Part shown: positions 23,891-25,200 of the stretch, one piece after another
Numbering within the stretch: position 1 is the stretch's first letter
Layout of the letters: each line of letters begins with the position of its first letter
Source: Sulfurimonas sp. UBA6014
GTDB taxonomy: Bacteria; Campylobacterota; Campylobacteria; Campylobacterales; Sulfurimonadaceae
Direction: 5' to 3'
DNA length: 25,200 nucleotides
NCBI GenBank assembly: GCA_002428085.1
Contig: DJAA01000002.1
Coordinates: 22,656 to 47,855, forward strand
Notes under the pieces: model-generated
Told to the model about the DNA's origin: nothing
Databases searched by the model: none
The model's input: the letters and a program-made list of their open reading frames with translations, nothing else
Program-made: the position numbers and the translations under genes

Positions 23891-23914
23891 CTAAATTTTA
23901 AACTACAAAAAAGG

Positions 23915-23920
23915 TATAAT
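23915..23920 (+). promoter_or_regulatory. -10 box of dnaJ
   Basis: TATAAT lies 31 bases before the dnaJ ATG, diverging from the mltA promoter 24 bases away. No clear -35 or CIRCE element is present. AGGA (23944-23947) lies 4 bases before the ATG, a short spacing. Confidence 0.5.
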
Positions 23921-23951
23921 TCCAAAAAATATTATAAATACGTAGGAATTC

Positions 23952-25082
23952 ATGGAAGATTTAAGCTATTATGAAATTTTAAATGTGGCACAAAACGCAG
24001 ATAAGGCAACTATCAAAGCAGCGTATCGAACAATGGCGAAAAAGTATCATCCTGATAAAAATGCTGGTGACTCTGAAGCAGAACAAAAATTTAAGCTTTG
24101 TAATGAGGCATATCAATGCTTAAGTGATGATAAACAAAAAAGCATCTATGACCGCTATGGAAAAGAGGGCTTAAAAGGGATGGGAGGAAGTTCGAGCCGC
24201 CGCTCTTCTGGTGGTTTTGATGATTTAGGTTCTATGTTTGAAGAGATGTTTAATGGTTTTGGCGGGGGTAGCTCTCGCCGTCGTCAAAATCCTGCAGATA
24301 TCGAAAAGTACCAACTTGATATGAATGTTGACATGTACCTTAGCTTTAATGAAGCTGTATTTGGTTGTGACAAAGAGATAGAATTTAGTTATAAAAACTC
24401 TTGTAAAAAATGTAAAGGAACGGGTGCAAAAGACGCAAAACTCTCCCCATGTAAACAGTGTAATGGACAAGGTCAAGTCTATATGAAACAGGGCTTTATG
24501 ACTTTTTCACAAACATGCCCCACATGTCTTGGACTAGGAAGCGCGCCTACGGATTCATGTGAGAGTTGTAAAGGTGAAGGTTATACGAAAGAGAAAGAAA
24601 AAGTTACTATCAAAGTCCCTGCAGGCATAGACTCTCAAAATCGTCTTAGAGTTTCTGGCAAAGGCAATATAGGCAAAAAAGGAACTCGTGGCGATTTATA
24701 TGTAACATTTACAGTAACTCCAGATAAACACTTTATCAGAAATGGCAATGATGTTTACATTGAAATTCCTGTATTTTTTACACAAGCCATCACAGGAGAG
24801 AGCTTTCATATCCCCTCTTTAACAGGAGAGCTTGAACTTAAACTCGATATTGGGACAAAAGACAAACAGCATTTTACATTTAAAGGAGAAGGGATAGCGG
24901 ACGTTCATGGCAATGGAAAAGGCAACTTAATCGCACAAGTAAATCTCATCTATCCTAAAAAACTCACTTCAGAACAAAAAGAACTTCTCAAGAAACTTCA
25001 AGAGTCCTTTGGAGTCGAATCAACACCGCATGAGAGCGTTCTTGATGCCGCTATTGAAAAAATGAAGGGATGGTTTAAATAA
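23952..25082 (+). CDS. dnaJ: Chaperone protein DnaJ (type I)
   Basis: Hsp40 co-chaperone that stimulates DnaK ATP hydrolysis and binds unfolded proteins. 376 residues, the usual length. The J domain (about 4-70) has HPD at 33-35. A Gly/Phe/Ser-rich linker follows (about 75-112), then the zinc domain with four CxxCxGxG repeats (C151, C167, C189, C203), and the C-terminal substrate-binding domains with KVPAGIDSQNRLRVSGKG. dnaK and grpE are not in the window. It is transcribed alone, diverging from mltA. Confidence 0.96.
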   Translation: MEDLSYYEILNVAQNADKATIKAAYRTMAKKYHPDKNAGDSEAEQKFKLCNEAYQCLSDDKQKSIYDRYGKEGLKGMGGSSSRRSSGGFDDLGSMFEEMFNGFGGGSSRRRQNPADIEKYQLDMNVDMYLSFNEAVFGCDKEIEFSYKNSCKKCKGTGAKDAKLSPCKQCNGQGQVYMKQGFMTFSQTCPTCLGLGSAPTDSCESCKGEGYTKEKEKVTIKVPAGIDSQNRLRVSGKGNIGKKGTRGDLYVTFTVTPDKHFIRNGNDVYIEIPVFFTQAITGESFHIPSLTGELELKLDIGTKDKQHFTFKGEGIADVHGNGKGNLIAQVNLIYPKKLTSEQKELLKKLQESFGVESTPHESVLDAAIEKMKGWFK

Positions 25083-25096
25083 CCTCCTATTCATAG

Positions 25097-25200
25097 TCAA
25101 TATTTTTTTCCAATACATGGAATAAAATCTTTTTCGTCTAACTCTTCTGTAAGAATATTAAAATTTTTTAGTGAATAAAGTTTTAAAAATGGACTTTTTT
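25097..25200 (-). CDS. C-terminal end of an unidentified gene, cut by the window edge
   Basis: On the minus strand a frame is open from the edge for 33 codons to TGA at 25097-25099. The visible end reads SPFLKLYSLKN, then TEELDEKDFIPCIGKKY. This is a plausible charged, folded C-terminus with A/T-biased codons like the rest of the window. I cannot name a family from it. It converges on dnaJ with a 14-base gap and no visible terminator. Confidence 0.45.
   Translation of the reverse strand, partial: KSPFLKLYSLKNFNILTEELDEKDFIPCIGKKY

Noticed and set aside
1..25200. CRISPR array, tRNA, rRNA, integrase, transposase or prophage genes
   Set aside because: No regular direct repeats, no cloverleaf or rRNA-like sequence, and no mobile-element protein was seen in any frame; small RNA genes without strong features could be missed by eye.

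Overview
The window looks like a piece of the chromosome of a Campylobacterota (epsilonproteobacterial) organism, most likely a Sulfurimonas-type free-living member. The evidence is low GC, the order cvpA-fur-lysS-glyA-DUF1882-SPOR-aroE (remembered from Campylobacter jejuni, and in part from Helicobacter pylori), a class II DAHP synthase, and promoters with a strong TATAAT -10 but weak or no -35. The genus is inference. Almost all genes are core housekeeping genes. I see no insertion sequence, prophage, CRISPR array, rRNA or tRNA, and no gene-free stretch over about 200 bases.

Layout. (1) 1-3441, minus strand: oadG-oadA-oadB, a sodium-pumping oxaloacetate decarboxylase-type complex, with a REP-like palindrome beyond oadB. 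(2) 3584-4236, plus strand: two small membrane proteins, the first of the DUF3817 family. (3) 4224-5998, minus strand: a secreted, probably inactive SNase-fold protein followed by a MOP-type flippase. A 53-residue membrane protein (6058-6219) diverges from it, with overlapping -10 boxes. (4) 6222-8805, minus strand: a helical protein of unknown function and htpG with a clear terminator. (5) 8944-11274, plus strand: a small membrane protein that may be made from a leaderless mRNA, then a Uup-type ABC-F ATPase. (6) 11275-11443: a large imperfect inverted repeat between converging genes. (7) 11444-12790, minus strand: class II DAHP synthase. (8) 12973-21265, plus strand: a tightly packed run of diguanylate cyclase, cvpA, fur, lysS, glyA, DUF1882, SPOR protein, trpE and aroE. 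(9) 21268-23877, minus strand: mltA-recR-pldA. (10) 23952-25082, plus strand: dnaJ, then the tail of an unidentified minus-strand gene at the edge.

How the genes relate. DAHP synthase, AroE and TrpE are the entry step, a middle step and the tryptophan branch of aromatic amino acid synthesis, but they lie in two transcription units. HtpG and DnaJ are chaperones. MltA, PldA, the SPOR protein, CvpA and the flippase are envelope functions. The most distinctive points are a diguanylate cyclase translationally coupled to the cvpA-fur-lysS-glyA run, a solitary trpE inside the conserved neighbourhood, three unrelated palindromic intergenic elements, two predicted leaderless mRNAs, an OadA with atypical active-site motifs, and several well-supported TTG or GTG starts. 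I found no convincing new multi-gene system.
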